The notes: generated from the letters alone by a model not told the origin. Counted from the first letter of the stretch, positions 44,871-57,374 are shown. The stretch: DNA of 64,000 nt from Symbiodinium microadriaticum (GCA_001939145.1 LSRX01000782.1:181702-245701), one strand, 5' to 3'. Translations and numbers: made by a program.

Positions 44871-47045
44871 TCACACTCGCACTCTACAGACTCTATCGAC
44901 TCTAGTCTCGTTTCGCCGACAAGGAGCCACACCCTGACTGTCCAGATAAGCACTTGGAGGGTACTTGGCCGGCCCTCCACCAGCTCCGACTGCAACTGGC
45001 ATCCTTGTTCCGCCGATACAATCTACAGGAATCTACCGGTCTCAGTCTGGCTCTCAGTCTCCTGAACGCTCCTGGTTGCACCAAGCCAAGCATCTTGAAG
45101 TCAGCTGTCGCATTGAAGAAGAAAGCAAGGGAGCTTCGCGGATGGTCCTTGCATGTTGCATGCTGTTGTGCTGGCATGGCATAGGTTTTCAAGGGCGTTC
45201 TGTCAAGAAAAGCTGGTTCGTTCTAAACAGGACAAGGTGCGCTGGCATTCAACACGTAATGCCGTGCGGATTGGAATGTGTCCTTAAGGCTTCGATATGC
45301 CTTGAACATGGAAGGCCCGGCCTACGAAAAGTTGCTGCATCCTAGCGAGTGCACCTCAGCTGTTGCCCAGACTCGTTTGAAACTTGCCGCAGGATTTCCC
45401 CAGCATTCACGACCAAAGCCCCCGGCTTTGTAGGAACGCGCACCCACCGCTCCGAGCAAAACGCCCAAACCTGCGAGTCAGCGGGAGAGCAGAAAGAAAT
45501 GAATGCCAGGGCTCCGAGTGTTTGACCGCGAGTCAGGGAAGCTATAAATCTATAAGTACTGCAAGTACCGGTGCAAGCCGGTGTGAAAGCTGCTGTAGGC
45601 AGAGGGATTGAAAAACTGTCCCAAAGTCCGCTCTAATGCTGCAGGACCTGCAGGATCCAGCCAGAGCCGGCCGTCCTGCCCTGTGACGTGGGTTTTTTCA
45701 AGGAGTCTCGTTAGTCTAGTTACCGCCTCGCCGTCTGCGCTTCTAATGTAAAAATATGTAGCGCATTGAAGTGCGCACCTGAAAATGCAGTAGTGGCTAC
45801 CTCTATTTTACCTTCAAGGCAGAATCATCAAGGCGTAATGTTCGGGAATGAGACCCGTACAGTGTCTGGGTTGCACTGAGCACATAGTGTGCCGGCATTC
45901 TCACCTCGCCTACGGAATCAAGAGCAGCTGCTAATGAAACCAAGGCACGACGAGGCTAGACTCAATCTCAGACCGGTGCAAGAGCGTAAAGAAGGATGTG
46001 TCGACATGCGGTGCAATTCCGTACTGGCCATCCTCGTAGCCTTGCGAGGGATGCACAAGGCAGGAGGGACATTGCACTCCCACACCGTCCATTACTAAGG
46101 CGGGCCTGAACAGGCAGGATACCTTGACAGCCTCAGCCTCCACAATGGCGATCGAAATGCAGGATTCAAGTACGAATCGGCTTCGCCTAGAGCTGCAGAG
46201 AGAAATGGCAGCAATTTGCAAGCCAATTCCTCCATGGCTGCTGCATACTGCTCCACCGCTCTCCTCCATGCTATCCCAAGCTCACAGGGCCAGGGCATAT
46301 CTTCCAATCGAATGTTTCTTGGGCCATGCTCACGCTTGACGATGAAGGCCTCAACCACGTTTCCTTTCGGCCTTCGTGGAAGCTTCCGGCTATGCAGCGG
46401 CAGATAACCAGTACCGGAAGGGAACCTTCCCTGGTCCATTGTATACTTTTGCTTGACTTCATAAGACAAGCTCCCAAACTCTTCAATAAGTCGCGTCCCG
46501 GCATCCAAGACATCCTGTTCGATGCCGTGGTTTGCGAGAAAAAAGAATCCAACCTTTTTGCAGGCATCGCGCAGTCTTGCCACAAAACCTTCGGGGTCTT
46601 CGTGGCATGTGGCCCAGTCGATGGTCGGAATTTCATCCTCTGATGCGATAGGAATGGTATCCAGGCAGCTGGGAGCCGCCCAGCCGATTGCTTCTTTCTG
46701 TAGTGATGCTTCCTTGGCTTCGGCGTTAAAGAATCCTGCATCAGCATTTTCGCCGACTCGCACAGGGCTTCGGCTTCGCGCGGAGCGTGCAATGGAGGCA
46801 CGATCAGTTGCAGCCTCGAGAAGGCGACCTAAGGCCCCTAAACCAACGGCCGCTCCGTCTGCTCGCAGAGAATATTCCTCAAGGATCTCTCCTGATAACC
46901 GCTTGCTGCCTTCGCAGCCACTTCGCCGCAACACAGTGTTCAAGCAATCACCCAGCTCGCCCAGAGAAAGTAGGCCATCTTTGTCAGCATCAAACTCTTG
47001 CAAGCAATCTTCTGCTGACGGCAGCCGGAGTCTGCTCAGGGCCAT
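44871..47045 (-). CDS. EF-hand plus 2-oxoglutarate/Fe(II)-dependent oxygenase, seven exons, 441 residues
   Basis: Enzymes of this family (isopenicillin-N-synthase-like) use Fe(II), usually 2-oxoglutarate, and oxygen to oxidise small molecules. Exons 46106-47045, 45957-46040, 45652-45680, 45384-45425, 45241-45282, 45092-45147 and 44871-45003 join with matching phase and total 1326 nt, ATG to TGA. Residues 19-30 are a canonical EF-hand loop (DADKDGLLSLGE). The N-terminal oxygenase motif (IPTIDWATCHEDPEG; KKVGFFFLANHGI) lies at about 138-175. The metal triad is visible as His325-x-Asp327 (APHVDTSFFTLL) and His373 (SARHYVLNAS), with Arg383 (PRSSLAFFF) as co-substrate-binding candidate. PGALVVNAGEILRQ and GPAKYPPSAYL are also family-typical. 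Five of six introns have GC donors; one is GT. Substrate unknown. Calcium control is inference from the EF-hand. Confidence 0.9.
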
Positions 47046-47109
47046 GGCAAAAGACTACCACCCGACGATTCATTCATGTTGTCTTCAATCCGCGAATGCT
47101 GTTGTGATG

Positions 47110-48540
47110 CGCATCTCCTCGTGACACTGGGTTCTGTGGCTGGCTCTTGTTCAACGAGCCCCGATGTACCATCAGCATGATCTTTCGGGAATCACCTCCG
47201 ACTGTCTGACTGCACACTTTCGAGCGATACAGGCATCACTTTTTGCAGCTGTCAACTGCACGGCCTGCACGAGATGTTGCACTGCACTGCTCTGCACCGA
47301 TGAAGCTCACTTCGAAGCCAGGTGCAGAAGCAGACAATCTAACGGAAACGACGAAACCAACCGTCAATCTTTCACCAGGCTGGCTTCGAGAACTCTATCT
47401 TGCTCGTCGCACGAGTGGAGCCGATACACAGGGGAATGCTGAGGGAGCCAGGGCATGACTGCTCTCAAGCGAGGTGAAGGACGTACGAGTGAGTAGGAAG
47501 AGGTCAAGGGCTCGGACGCAGCTCATCCGTTTGCTCTTTAGAGGACTGCTTGCCTTGCTTGCACTTTGACAACTATCAAAAAGAAACGAGGTTGAGACGT
47601 GTCACCGGTTTGAAAAGCAGTCTGGCTAAGCCATCACTGGATACGGCACCCATCAGAACAGCAAACATGGTGTTCCACGCGCACTTGGTCCAACTCCTCC
47701 TCGCACTGGTCACGGCATCCACTTATATACAAAGGGACGACAGCGTATTAATCGTAGCTATCATTACTTGGTGATTGGAGCTGCATTTCCCGGTGCAGCA
47801 GGCTTCAACCCCAGATTTCTGTTTGCACCGACTACCGACCCAGACCCAGCGACTTTCAAAACAGCTGAACGTGCCGCTGAAAGAGGCGACTTCAGCAGTC
47901 CTGCGTGCACGGCACTTCCACGTGGGAAGAGACGTTGATGTCCTCTTCCACCAGGCCGTTCCTGGCTTTGCGGGTTTGCGGCTTACGGAACGCCCCAAAC
48001 ACGTCATGCCTGGATACAGGCTGCCCGTTGAGGATGGGAGACTGGCCTGATGCAAACATCTCTCGGTTGGGTGTGCCTTCGCTATCCCTTGATCTGAGAA
48101 GCCAGACCCACGCTTGTTCTGATAGCAAGCGGTTTGCTGCGCTTCCGAACACCATTCTCCTGCAAGCCATGTGTTTTATGCGCACAACATGAAGTGGGAC
48201 GGATTGATCTCTCCTCTTTGTCAATGTGCGAATCAATCACCCGAGCCTCAGCCGCCATATCGATACACACGATCATGCTCCGCTTGTTCTAGAATCGTAT
48301 GGTGGCTGACACCCATTCAATTGAACGAGGTTGCAGCCACTGAATGTCTTAAACTCTATTTGTGTGGGCGCATCTGTGATGCCTCAAACAGGCAGGGGAA
48401 ACAACAAAGAGCAAAGCCGAGAGGACCCCATACCTAGTTTTGGATCTACGACCGTATAGACCACTCCACCCAAGAGATCCAGAGTGATCCGGCACATGGA
48501 GTCGGAACATTAATGTAAACCTGGACCGACGAGCAGGAGC
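47110..48540. other. No confident gene
   Basis: Upstream of the oxygenase ATG and downstream of the CDPK stop. The minus frame near 47990-48040 (SPILNGQPVSRHDVFGAF) faintly resembles the end of a cold-shock domain but has no preceding strands. Promoter elements could not be recognised; dinoflagellate promoters usually lack a TATA box. Confidence 0.3.
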
Positions 48541-48546
48541 CGACTC

Positions 48547-51500
48547 TCAGGAAAAGGAAGACCGGATTGCGGACTCAGGAGCAGCAGCATCCGCATGATG
48601 CTGCTTCACATCTCCGTAGCCGCCTCTAAGATATTCGATCCACTCCTGCACTGGCTTCGGCTCTCACAGTAACAAGCAGACCCTCACTGCGGGCCTCATA
48701 GGAGATTCTTCCGTCATGCTTGAGATCAGCCTCGTCCCTCAAGTCACATGCTTCGCCAATCGAGCGGCTTCAGTTTAAGGGCATGCTGCAACTTGCAAAG
48801 ATTCATCCAAGCCGCAACAGCGTCTGCACCTCGTTGCCTTCAAAGGTTTCACCCAGCACCTCCTTGAGGTTGTCTACCTTCAGATTAGTCTCAGATAGAC
48901 TACAGATCACGGGCACTGCATCGGAGCCGGACAAGGCAACCCTAGATTGGGTGGAGCCCTAGAATCAGCTCCTGAACTCGCGGTCACTCACACACACTTA
49001 GACATCATCCAAACCCGTTCCGACAAACCTGCGTGCTCACATGCGCTCACGAAGGCATGCTTGCACCCGTGGAGCCTTTTAATCTCCAAGCATGTGACAT
49101 GCATCTTCCGCCGAAGCGGCAGTGATGAAACCGGAGTTGTCAGTGTCAAAGCGACGGAAGGCCACCTGTCGCACAGAGACTTCGGTCCGGTCGCGGAAGG
49201 ACAGGCCAGCCCAGTAAGGCGAATGCCCGAGAGCCTTTGGTTCTGTCTTTGAGAGGCAGTACAGTAGAACAGAAATCTTCCCGCACAGGTCCATCAAACG
49301 CCTCCAGGAGCCACAGGTGCTAGTTCATATGTTGGCTCCACCCGCCAGATGAACCGCCCAGTTTGCCATGCAATGTTTCTGGTTCAGCGTTTGTCGTGTT
49401 TACATGGATGACGGGCCGAATGGTCGCTGGCACATGTCATGTCGAGGGCTGACATTGCTGCGATTGCCACATGTCTGCATCGCGGTGCCGGCACGGTAGA
49501 CGATCTGATATTATGGGGGTCTAAAGTTTATCTCGTGTCGCTGCATTACCCGTAAACAGCCCGTACAAACTGTAGCACCGAACAACTATGTCGAAAGGGA
49601 GTTCGCTGCCTCGGAGACGCCCCTCTTTCATGTCTCAGCAAGGGTGTAAGTGTAACGAGGCTGTCTGACTAGCCACTCCGAAGAACGACCAGGCCTTTAG
49701 AAGGTCGTCGTGAAGTGCTATCCTTGAAGACACCTTGCTTTGCTCCGTTTACTCCACGTGCAACTGCTGCAATCCAGTCATCTGTGAAAGCAGGATACCG
49801 TGAATGCATCGTACAAGCCTGTACATCAACCGGTAGTGCCACCTCACACGCACAAACACAGAGTACATGTTCTAGCCCAATTTGCAGTGGAGTCGCCATT
49901 GCGGCGAGGAACTCACGGTAGTTGACCTCGTCCTGCCGACGATTGGTGGAGGAAATCAGACATTGTTGGCTGAACCAGGGAAGTCCTTGTGGTTTGCATC
50001 CAAGGCTTTGAAAGCATTCCTTTCGCAGCAGCTGCACAGTTGCCAAGCATAAATGGGAACGATGTCTCTTCTCGACGGTGTTTGGGTACAATTTGATTCT
50101 CATGAAGGGCTTGTGGCTGGCTGGCGACGTTCATACACGATGCCTCGCGCTGCTTCAATAACTATTTGTGATTCAGTTGTTGCTCTCTCTCCGTCTCCAA
50201 CAGGGCAGGAATGACACTGCGGGGCACAGAGTCCGCACTTCAAGGTTGCTCAAGACAAGGCAACTTTGCGGAACCTCGTCCCGTCTGCTTTCAGCTTTTG
50301 CCCACGCACCGCCATCCACTATCCGAAGAAAACAGCCATCACTGATGTCGGAAGGCAAAGGGTTCGTTTACGAGCTTGGACATGAATACCCGGAACGAGT
50401 GCCAGGTCGAGGGTTTGCAACTAGTGTGCACCTTGTCCTTCCGAAGCAAGAATCGTAATCAATCATCAAAACACTCTCTCTCTCTCTCTCTCTCTCCCTC
50501 TCTCCGGGGACAAGGACAAAACACTCTTTCTCTCTCTCTCTTTCTTTCGCCAGGGCTGTGGGCACAGGAGTTGCCCCCTGTGCCTCTCTCTCTCTCTCTC
50601 TCTCTCACGGACTCAGTCACCTGTCAGCCGCGACGCGCAGCATATCAAGACACTCAGAAAGGAACACGCTTGCAAAACCATCTACAAAACTTGCAATCAA
50701 GAACGCTGAGAACAAGTAACCGGTTTTTCTTCTGGCACTGCGCCGGGGAACTCCAGAGTTGCATCGTCCATCTTGATGTTCTGCTCCACTGCCATCTTGA
50801 ACCTGGATTGCTTGGCTCTTCCTTCACTAGGGCTCCAGCAGCTCCAGTTGCAAGCCTCCTATATCAGCCGCGACAGACCAGTTCCAAAAGGTCCAAGTAG
50901 CTCATTGATTGTGATGGTGCCACTTCTGTCTTTGTCGATCGCCAAGAAGGCATCCCGGACCTGGCGTCACACCAAAATTTTGGAACTTCGTGGCCTTGCC
51001 GTTCGCGGGCCTTGCTGCGCTCTTCCACGCTGAGTGACCAAGCCATCACGCCCAAGCAAGCCCTGCGGAAAACAGACACCTCGAGCACCAGGCTCTCACA
51101 GATCTTTCCCCCAACACCCCCTAACTGCCATGCGTTGTCATGTGCCATGGCACTTTGGCAAAATTGCAAAGGTCTTCGATCATTGCTTGGTCGATCAGGC
51201 TGTCCTTGCAGTGGACGGCAAGAATGGTCGAGCCGACAAGATTTCATAAGACATCCATATTCGACACTGACCTTGAATTCACCCTCACGATCCTCACGTC
51301 ACAACCGTATCGGACTCCAAACAGTGGCCTCAACGACTTCTCCGATACTGATGTTGATTTAGAAATGCACTACTCCTGCCATCCGCTTCATTTGGTGAAG
51401 CCCGACCTACCCACCCGCCCCCCACCTGCCCTTCTGCCCGCCCACCCCCACACTTGCATCACGTAGACGTAGACGTAGGATCAACCCGACGGGCCCCAGG

Positions 51501-54500
51501 ACCGTGGCCCCAACAATAACCTCCACTGCGGAATACGGCGGAGACCGTGCACCGTCCACACCCCAATCACGCCCCAATTAAGGCCTGCGAAGCGAACAGT
51601 CGCGAGCAGTAACAGCATGAAGACATACTCTCAGGCTTGGCATGCATACCTAGCCAGCGGGCAGTACATACACACGTGAGTGCCAAAACCATAGAATGCT
51701 GCGCCCTGTTCTCGCTGCGAACTCGCGACACTCGAAACACCGAGCTTGCTGCTGACAATGTTAGCAACTTGGGACATGGGGAATGAAGGCCCCTTATAGA
51801 GCCCTCCGATCCGTCATCGAGATGTCCCTGACCACCCATCCACCTAGCTAGTGTACTCCATAGAGAAGCTGCATGTTTTTCCGCCGTGCATGTCGAAGGC
51901 TGTAAATTGTCTGGCTCCAGGGGGCATGAGGCCACAAAAACAAAGTACACCCTATCATGTAGGTGACGTAGCTGTCGGCGAGCGAAACGACTGAAAGGAG
52001 ATAAGCGGCTCTTTGCTCACGCGTCTGAAGCCAGCGATGATTCAGTGCCTCCAGCTGCACTTAAAATAGAGGATTCAACTCTTTTTCCACCAGCTTTACG
52101 AGAAGACCGCGAGAAGGAACTGGTTCATGTTCCCAGCCAAATGTCAAATTCATCTCCAACGAGTATCAGACTGAAGCAATACCCCTCCGTGAGAGACACA
52201 TGCTGTCATGCTGCTTGCACGTGACACCTTCCCCAATTTCAATAGCAGTCTGCCTTTGCAGCCGTCAAGCGGAACTCGGGATCGACAACCAAAAGCTTCT
52301 GAACAAAGTCCTGCCGGCAGTCGCAGGGCAAGCGACATGGATAGTGAAGACTGTGCGAAAGACGTCAACAGGACTGCAATCTCCAGATGCGGTCGCGGCC
52401 TTTGCTTCTGCAGACACCTTGTTCCATATCGCCTGCCAGCCGCTTCGCAGAGGCGTTCCATGAGGCTACTTGTGCTCACGAGGTTGATATCTGCAGATGT
52501 GCCCCATCTAGCAGCTGCAGTTTGAAGGCATTTTTGCTTGCTGGTTTGCATGAATGCCGCCGAGTCCACCGTCTGGGCGGGCACATCTCAATGGGCAGAG
52601 ACAAGCTTAGTTCAACCTACAACAACGCAAGGAAGTGGTCCGAGTATTGCTGCAAAGTCAGCTAGATGTCACCCTGTGCTATCTTCCTACTGCCATAGCC
52701 CAATTGATGACCCCCAGAGCAAAGAGAGCCCTGCTATGCGTCTGACAGGCAGACCTGCTTCTTCGAGAAGTGGCCGTCCTCCATGTGACAAGCTTGCATG
52801 CAAGCGCAAGCTGGGTAATACAGGCTGTCCTTGATGTCCCGAATCTGCTTGGCTTCTGCTCCAGAGAAAGGCATGTAGCCTTCTGAGTGGGCAGTGCCGC
52901 GCACAGGACAGCTGGGGCTGGGACACAGACTTAATTGGCACAAGGCCCTGAACTGAACATGGGCGACAGACCGAAAAGGAGGACGAAGGACACAACGCCG
53001 AGGCTCCAAAGGTCGCCTCGGGGCGGTGCCGAAAATCTGATCTTGCCTCCATGACGTCCAACCTACACTCGTAAGCATGCTCACACTTCCGAGTGTGGAC
53101 GTCATTGGAGGCTCACTAATGTCGGCATGGAATGGGGCAGGTGCCAAGGCAAGCAGTATACTGGGCTCTTTGCATTGCGATGTGTAGGACTTGTCCAGCA
53201 CCTGCGAATATCTCCACCAATGTCTCACTTCATGTACGTACGTGGTATCGGACACCGCCTCAGGCGCAACGTATGCCAACGTCCCACAACTGACGGCCAT
53301 AGTCGTGTTCGGCTGCCATATCTTGCCTAGATGGATAGAGAACAAGAACCAAGCTTTTGCCACAAGCGCTGGTGGACATATATACCCCATGCTCAACAAG
53401 GGTGAAGCTGCACGCTTGCGTCCATGCGGCTGAATCCGAAGTCAATCAGCTTCAAGTGATCCGAGTCCTTATCTGAAGCTGGTAAGAGATGGAAATTGTA
53501 CGTGATAACCCACCCGTGCAGCAGCGCCTTTCGCGCTGGAATGCTTGGCGCAGAACTTTGGCCTCGTAGAGAAAATTCTCCAACTTTATGTCGCGATGTA
53601 CCTCAGAGTCTCGTCTCAGTGCTGAGCCCAGCAACGGGCTCAGGCAGAGCTTGCGGAACACCGGCGGAAGCTTGACACAAACATTGTGATTCCTCTGCTG
53701 CCGAGCAGCAATGTCATGGCTGTGAATGTAATTCACCGCCAACAGCATCTCGCACCGGGAATGCTTCAGCACATTCCGGTCTCTACAGGATCTAGTTACG
53801 CGAGTGTCAGACAGAATGAAGCTATGACAGTTATGATACCATGTGGTGTCTAGCTGGGCCTGGTACACAGCATTTGCCGCATCTTTTTCTGAGAAACGCT
53901 TACGTTCGACCACACCTGGGTACTTGGCAGATGCATGAAGATGACGTCCCTTGTGTGCGGGTGCTGAATTGAGCTTGGTAGCGGTCAAAAAGCTCGCCGC
54001 CTTGCATGCACTCCTTAGCTTTCGAAACCTAGTTTGGCGCTCCTGGTCCCTGTGGCTTGGCTCTGTGCTGCTTCCAAGACTCCATGACTAAGAAAAGCTG
54101 CTCGTCGGACTCGTAAACGTCCACTAGAGAGGCCACGTGCGGGTGGTCCATGGCAAGGAAGATTTCCTTAGTTCCACCGCTCACCAAAAAGAACTCCGGC
54201 AGGACTCAAAAACAAGCCTGCGATCTCTTCTGACTAGGGACGGCTTCACTCTCCAGCTCCTTTCGTTTGTCCTTGCTAACGCCACGCAGTTTGAACGCCT
54301 TCACTGCAAACTTCTCCTCAGCAAACGCGCGTGACTTTGGAGACTCGATCCGCGGGGGTAACGGTATTCCAAAGTTCCAGCCGGGGAACACCAGTGTGTA
54401 TGCACTTTGCCAGCTTCACCTGTTTAGCTGGTCCGATGAGGCGCATTCGCCTTCTGGGAACAACTGTGTGAAATCTGGCCTCTCCGTTGTAGCCTGTGCC

Positions 54501-54687
54501 GAGGACCTTCATGGCGGCGAAATGCAAACAGAGTCGAATTCAGGCATGTGGCACCATTGACTCACAGACTGCCGTCCTGGACTAACAGGTACCCTCCAGC
54601 AGTCTTCACCCTCAGGCCTTGTCCAAGCTACCGTAATCGTCTTCAAATGTCTTCGGTGGTCGATGATACCGGCCAGTGATGTTTAGC
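48547..54687 (-). CDS. Calcium-dependent protein kinase (CDPK), at least 27 exons
   Basis: CDPKs are Ser/Thr kinases switched on by calcium through their own EF-hands. Phase-matched exons give: glycine loop VLGTGYNGE (54480-54506); VAIK lysine KFAVKAFKL (ends 54245); EIFLAMDHPHVASLVDVYES (54076-54166); GGELFDR; RKRFSEKDAANAVYQ; VHRDIKLENFLYE (53563-53601); IDFGFSR (53409-53467); CGTLAYVAPEA (53256-53289); SYTSQC|DLWSLGVVSFVLL; MPFSGAEAKQI; WNKVSAEAK; DFVQKLLVVDPEFRLTAAK (52254-52310); EALNHRWLQ. Next come the regulatory helix DQAMIEDLCNFAK and ACLGVMAWSLSVEERSK (51011-51094), then four EF-hands: DKDRSGTITINE, DANHKDEVNYRE, DTDNSGFITVDN, DLKHDGRISYEE. The stop is at 48547. All catalytic residues looked for are present. 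Small exons before DFVQK and between EF2 and EF3 remain unplaced. True start unknown. Confidence 0.92.
50471..50607. repeat. CT microsatellites inside the CDPK gene
   Basis: Three CT tracts (about 50471-50497, 50525-50543 and 50584-50606) separated by short unique spacers. They lie in the CDPK intron between 50020 and 50751. Confidence 0.9.
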
Positions 54688-54853
54688 CTATGAAGCCATG
54701 CGGGAGAAGCGTTTAAGCTCAGCGACATCTTGCTGGTGCCGGCCTGCCGCTTCGCTCTGCAGCCCTTGAGGTGACGAGCGACAAGCCTTCCGATGTATCG
54801 TCTTCCCTGCAGCAGGCATCACTCTTGAGGCATTCCAGATCTTCCTTCTCAGG

Positions 54854-55186
54854 TCAATGAAGCATGAAATCTTGACCCACTTCCTGCCCCGGGAGGAACT
54901 TCGGAAAGAGGCTCTCTGCTAAGTACCACGTCTGTCTGCCCTGATTCGGAAGGAAAAGCTCGCTCAAGAAACCTGCGCTAAGCCTAAGCACGCACATCTC
55001 CAACAAGTTTACGAACTCCTCAAAAGACTGATGCAGATCTTGTCGCCGTTCAGGCATCATGATGTATCTCTGTTGGGGGCCGGGGCCTGATCCCTCTCTC
55101 GCGTTTGCACTTGTGCCCCGCCTCTGCGCTTCCTTCTTCCTTTTGTCGATGATCTGAACTGCCGATTTGACATGAGCTTGGCCCAT
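54854..55186 (-). CDS. Candidate 5' exon, possibly the CDPK N-terminus
   Basis: An ATG at 55186 opens a 110-codon frame starting MGQAHVKSAVQIIDKRKKEA. Many CDPKs begin with Met-Gly for myristoylation, but residue 6 is Val rather than Ser/Thr, so this is weak. It lies 170 nt upstream of the first placed CDPK exon. The downstream part (SFEEFVNLLEMCVLRLSAGF) is helical. It could equally belong to another gene. Confidence 0.3.
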   Translation of the reverse strand: MGQAHVKSAVQIIDKRKKEAQRRGTSANAREGSGPGPQQRYIMMPERRQDLHQSFEEFVNLLEMCVLRLSAGFLSELFLPNQGRQTWYLAESLFPKFLPGQEVGQDFMLH

Positions 55187-55611
55187 TTCAGACTGGCCGC
55201 GCGATCGCGCGTGATAGCCAACAGCCAGCCCAGCAGCGATTTAAGACTAAACGGCACCGTTGAGGCTTTCTAGCAATAACTGTAAACGGCAAACAAAACT
55301 TTGTTCACAGGCAGCTACAAGCTGGAATGGGACGAATGAATTCAAGGTAAGTGGACAGGTAAGTTTGCCAAGCAGGCAAGTAAGTGACTGCACGATACTC
55401 GCCTCCGAGCCAGCCCCTCTTAACCCTCGTTCGAGCCCAGCGATTAAGGCAAACAACATTCAAAGAAGCGACCAGCAGCTGACAGCATGGTTAGGATGCC
55501 ATCAGCTGCCACAATCTGTGGGTCATGCCCGGCTCTCCATGATGTCGTTCACCCCTGCAATAAGCCTGGCAGCGAAGCCAGTGCAAGAACCTATGAAATT
55601 TCCACTTACGA

Positions 55612-55683
55612 CAGAACAGTACAGCAGAATACAGTTTCGAAACGTGTGTACTACAGCAGAATACAGTTTCGAAACGTGTGTAT
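55612..55683. repeat. Tandem duplication of about 34 bp
   Basis: Two adjacent copies of a unit running from TACAGCAGAATACAG to TTTCGAAACGTGTGT, nearly identical and joined by AC. Found only once in the window. Confidence 0.85.
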
Positions 55684-55739
55684 GTCATCTTGCCACACCA
55701 ATACTCTTTTTCCCCCGCTTCTCCCCGGCTGCCCCTCCT

Positions 55740-56110
55740 CAACTGCATGTGCTGGCGGTACTCGGCATCACTCGTTTGTCAACATCTGATGCTCTTCCAT
55801 ACCGGTAGGGCTGTCGACTGCGAAAGCGTCGATCGGCAATGCAGACGACCGGGCCTCCCGTTTCATGCGACACCTCGATCCGTGTCGCAGGTAGTACGGA
55901 GTGCTTCGTATCGCTGTTGAAAGGGGATGGCATGGGATGGCGCTGAAGCATCGCTTTGCTGCAAAATGCCGTGCGAGGTTCTTGACTCCACTTGACGCAC
56001 AGTCTATGTGGTCTACGCACTGGCCTCTTTTGCTGCTGCGAGGCCTGCTTGACCTTGCTGAAGCCCTGGAAATCGACACCCCGTGGCTTCTTATGGGAGT
56101 CAGTCGAAAC
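55740..56110 (-). CDS. Weak coding candidate
   Basis: Two overlapping minus frames are open; one reads FQGFSKVKQASQQQKRPVRR. No splice or motif support. Confidence 0.2.
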
Positions 56111-56235
56111 GCTCCCCTTTTAGAAAAAACAACACGTGGTCAATGAGGAAACCCTTTTGTTTGGCTTTTGGCGCTCGGACGGTGTAGAGTCTCAGCGGCT
56201 TGGTGCTACGGAAAGAATTGAACATACCCTTTTTG

Positions 56236-56580
56236 CCCTGGTGTGGGTGTGAGTGGGGGTGGGNGTGGGAGGGTGGGCGAGGGAGGGGGTCTATGTATGT
56301 GTGTGTGTGTGTCCTATTTACAGCCAAACTGATATGGATATGGGTTCACATGTGACAAACACACACACACACACATATACACACATATACATCCAGACAG
56401 ACATACGCGCACACGCACACACACCCGTCCATCCATCCATACATGCATCCATACATGCACACCCACATACACATGCACACACACACACACAGCCATGCGC
56501 TACACAGCACATCACGTTAGATCGCAGGATGTAGTTTGCATTCATGCATACATGAACACACAGATGCACATACACAGGCA
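56236..56580. repeat. GT, CA and CATC microsatellites
   Basis: GTGGG units (56240-56290), GT (about 56295-56312), CA with ATAC interruptions (about 56358-56430) and CATC/CATA (about 56427-56450), then more CA. Base 56264 is the only N in the window, an unresolved call within the repeat. Confidence 0.9.
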
Positions 56581-56649
56581 CAGACAATAATGCACTTGCA
56601 GACATCAGATAAGCGTTATGTGTCTTCATGTGTGGTTGTTCTGCTGGTT

Positions 56650-57374
56650 TCAGGTTGCGCCTTCTCGTCTTTGCACAGCCACAGGCAAACAACCCTCTTG
56701 CAGGGGGGGTTCAATAACAAGAAACGAAGTATGTGAAGCAGTCTGAGCTCGTGGCTGCTCCAGTTGATCCAATGAATCCCAGACTGACTTGAGGTACCCA
56801 TCCTGGAAGGTGCATATTGCTGCAGGGTTGAACTTTCGACCGCTGGGTTGCGGGCAATATTCATGGACGTCCATGTTAGCGTCACCATTCCCGGCCTGCA
56901 CCCCGTGCCGGGTTCGAGAGCAAACAGATGTCAGCATAGCAACAGTGTCAAGCCTGAGTTGGAACTCGAGATGGTCCAGATGCGGCTTCAGGAGGTTGGC
57001 AGTGATTGGCCTCGCCACACGGCCAACGGGTTCGGACCCGTTCTTGGCAGCTCTAGGTGCCCTGGTAAGCTCTCCACTTCACCAAGCCGGTCACCTTTCC
57101 AAGCCAAGATATACAGCTCTTCTAAATCCACAAAAACCTGTGGCTGCCACTCTCCTATACTCTCGCAAGAGGTGGTTGAGCTCGTTGTAGAAGGTCTTGA
57201 ACCTGAAGCACCGGCAAAGGAGCTGCAGTGCAAGATCTTCGTCTGGGGCAGCAGTTGACAGGGAAAGAAGCTTTGTAGGATGTCCCTACATTCAAACACA
57301 TGGCAGGCATCCATGTCGCTCAAGCTTTTCCTCGCTTTCAAGTGGTGTGCGGGGCTGACACTTCCAACGAACAC
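56650..57374 (-). CDS. Unidentified minus-strand exons
   Basis: Two frames look coding: about 57190-57040 (PQVFVDLEELYILAWKGDRL) and about 57018-56740 (ANLLKPHLDHLEFQLRLDTV; DGYLKSVWDSLDQLEQPRAQ). They follow one another on the minus strand with overlapping edges as if joined by a short intron. Family not recognised. Confidence 0.4.

Noticed and set aside
47775..48050. Plus-strand segment reading GRDVDVLFHQ, similar to a cold-shock DVFLH motif
   Set aside because: No preceding KSFN or GFI strands in phase, and the opposite strand is equally open; probably chance.
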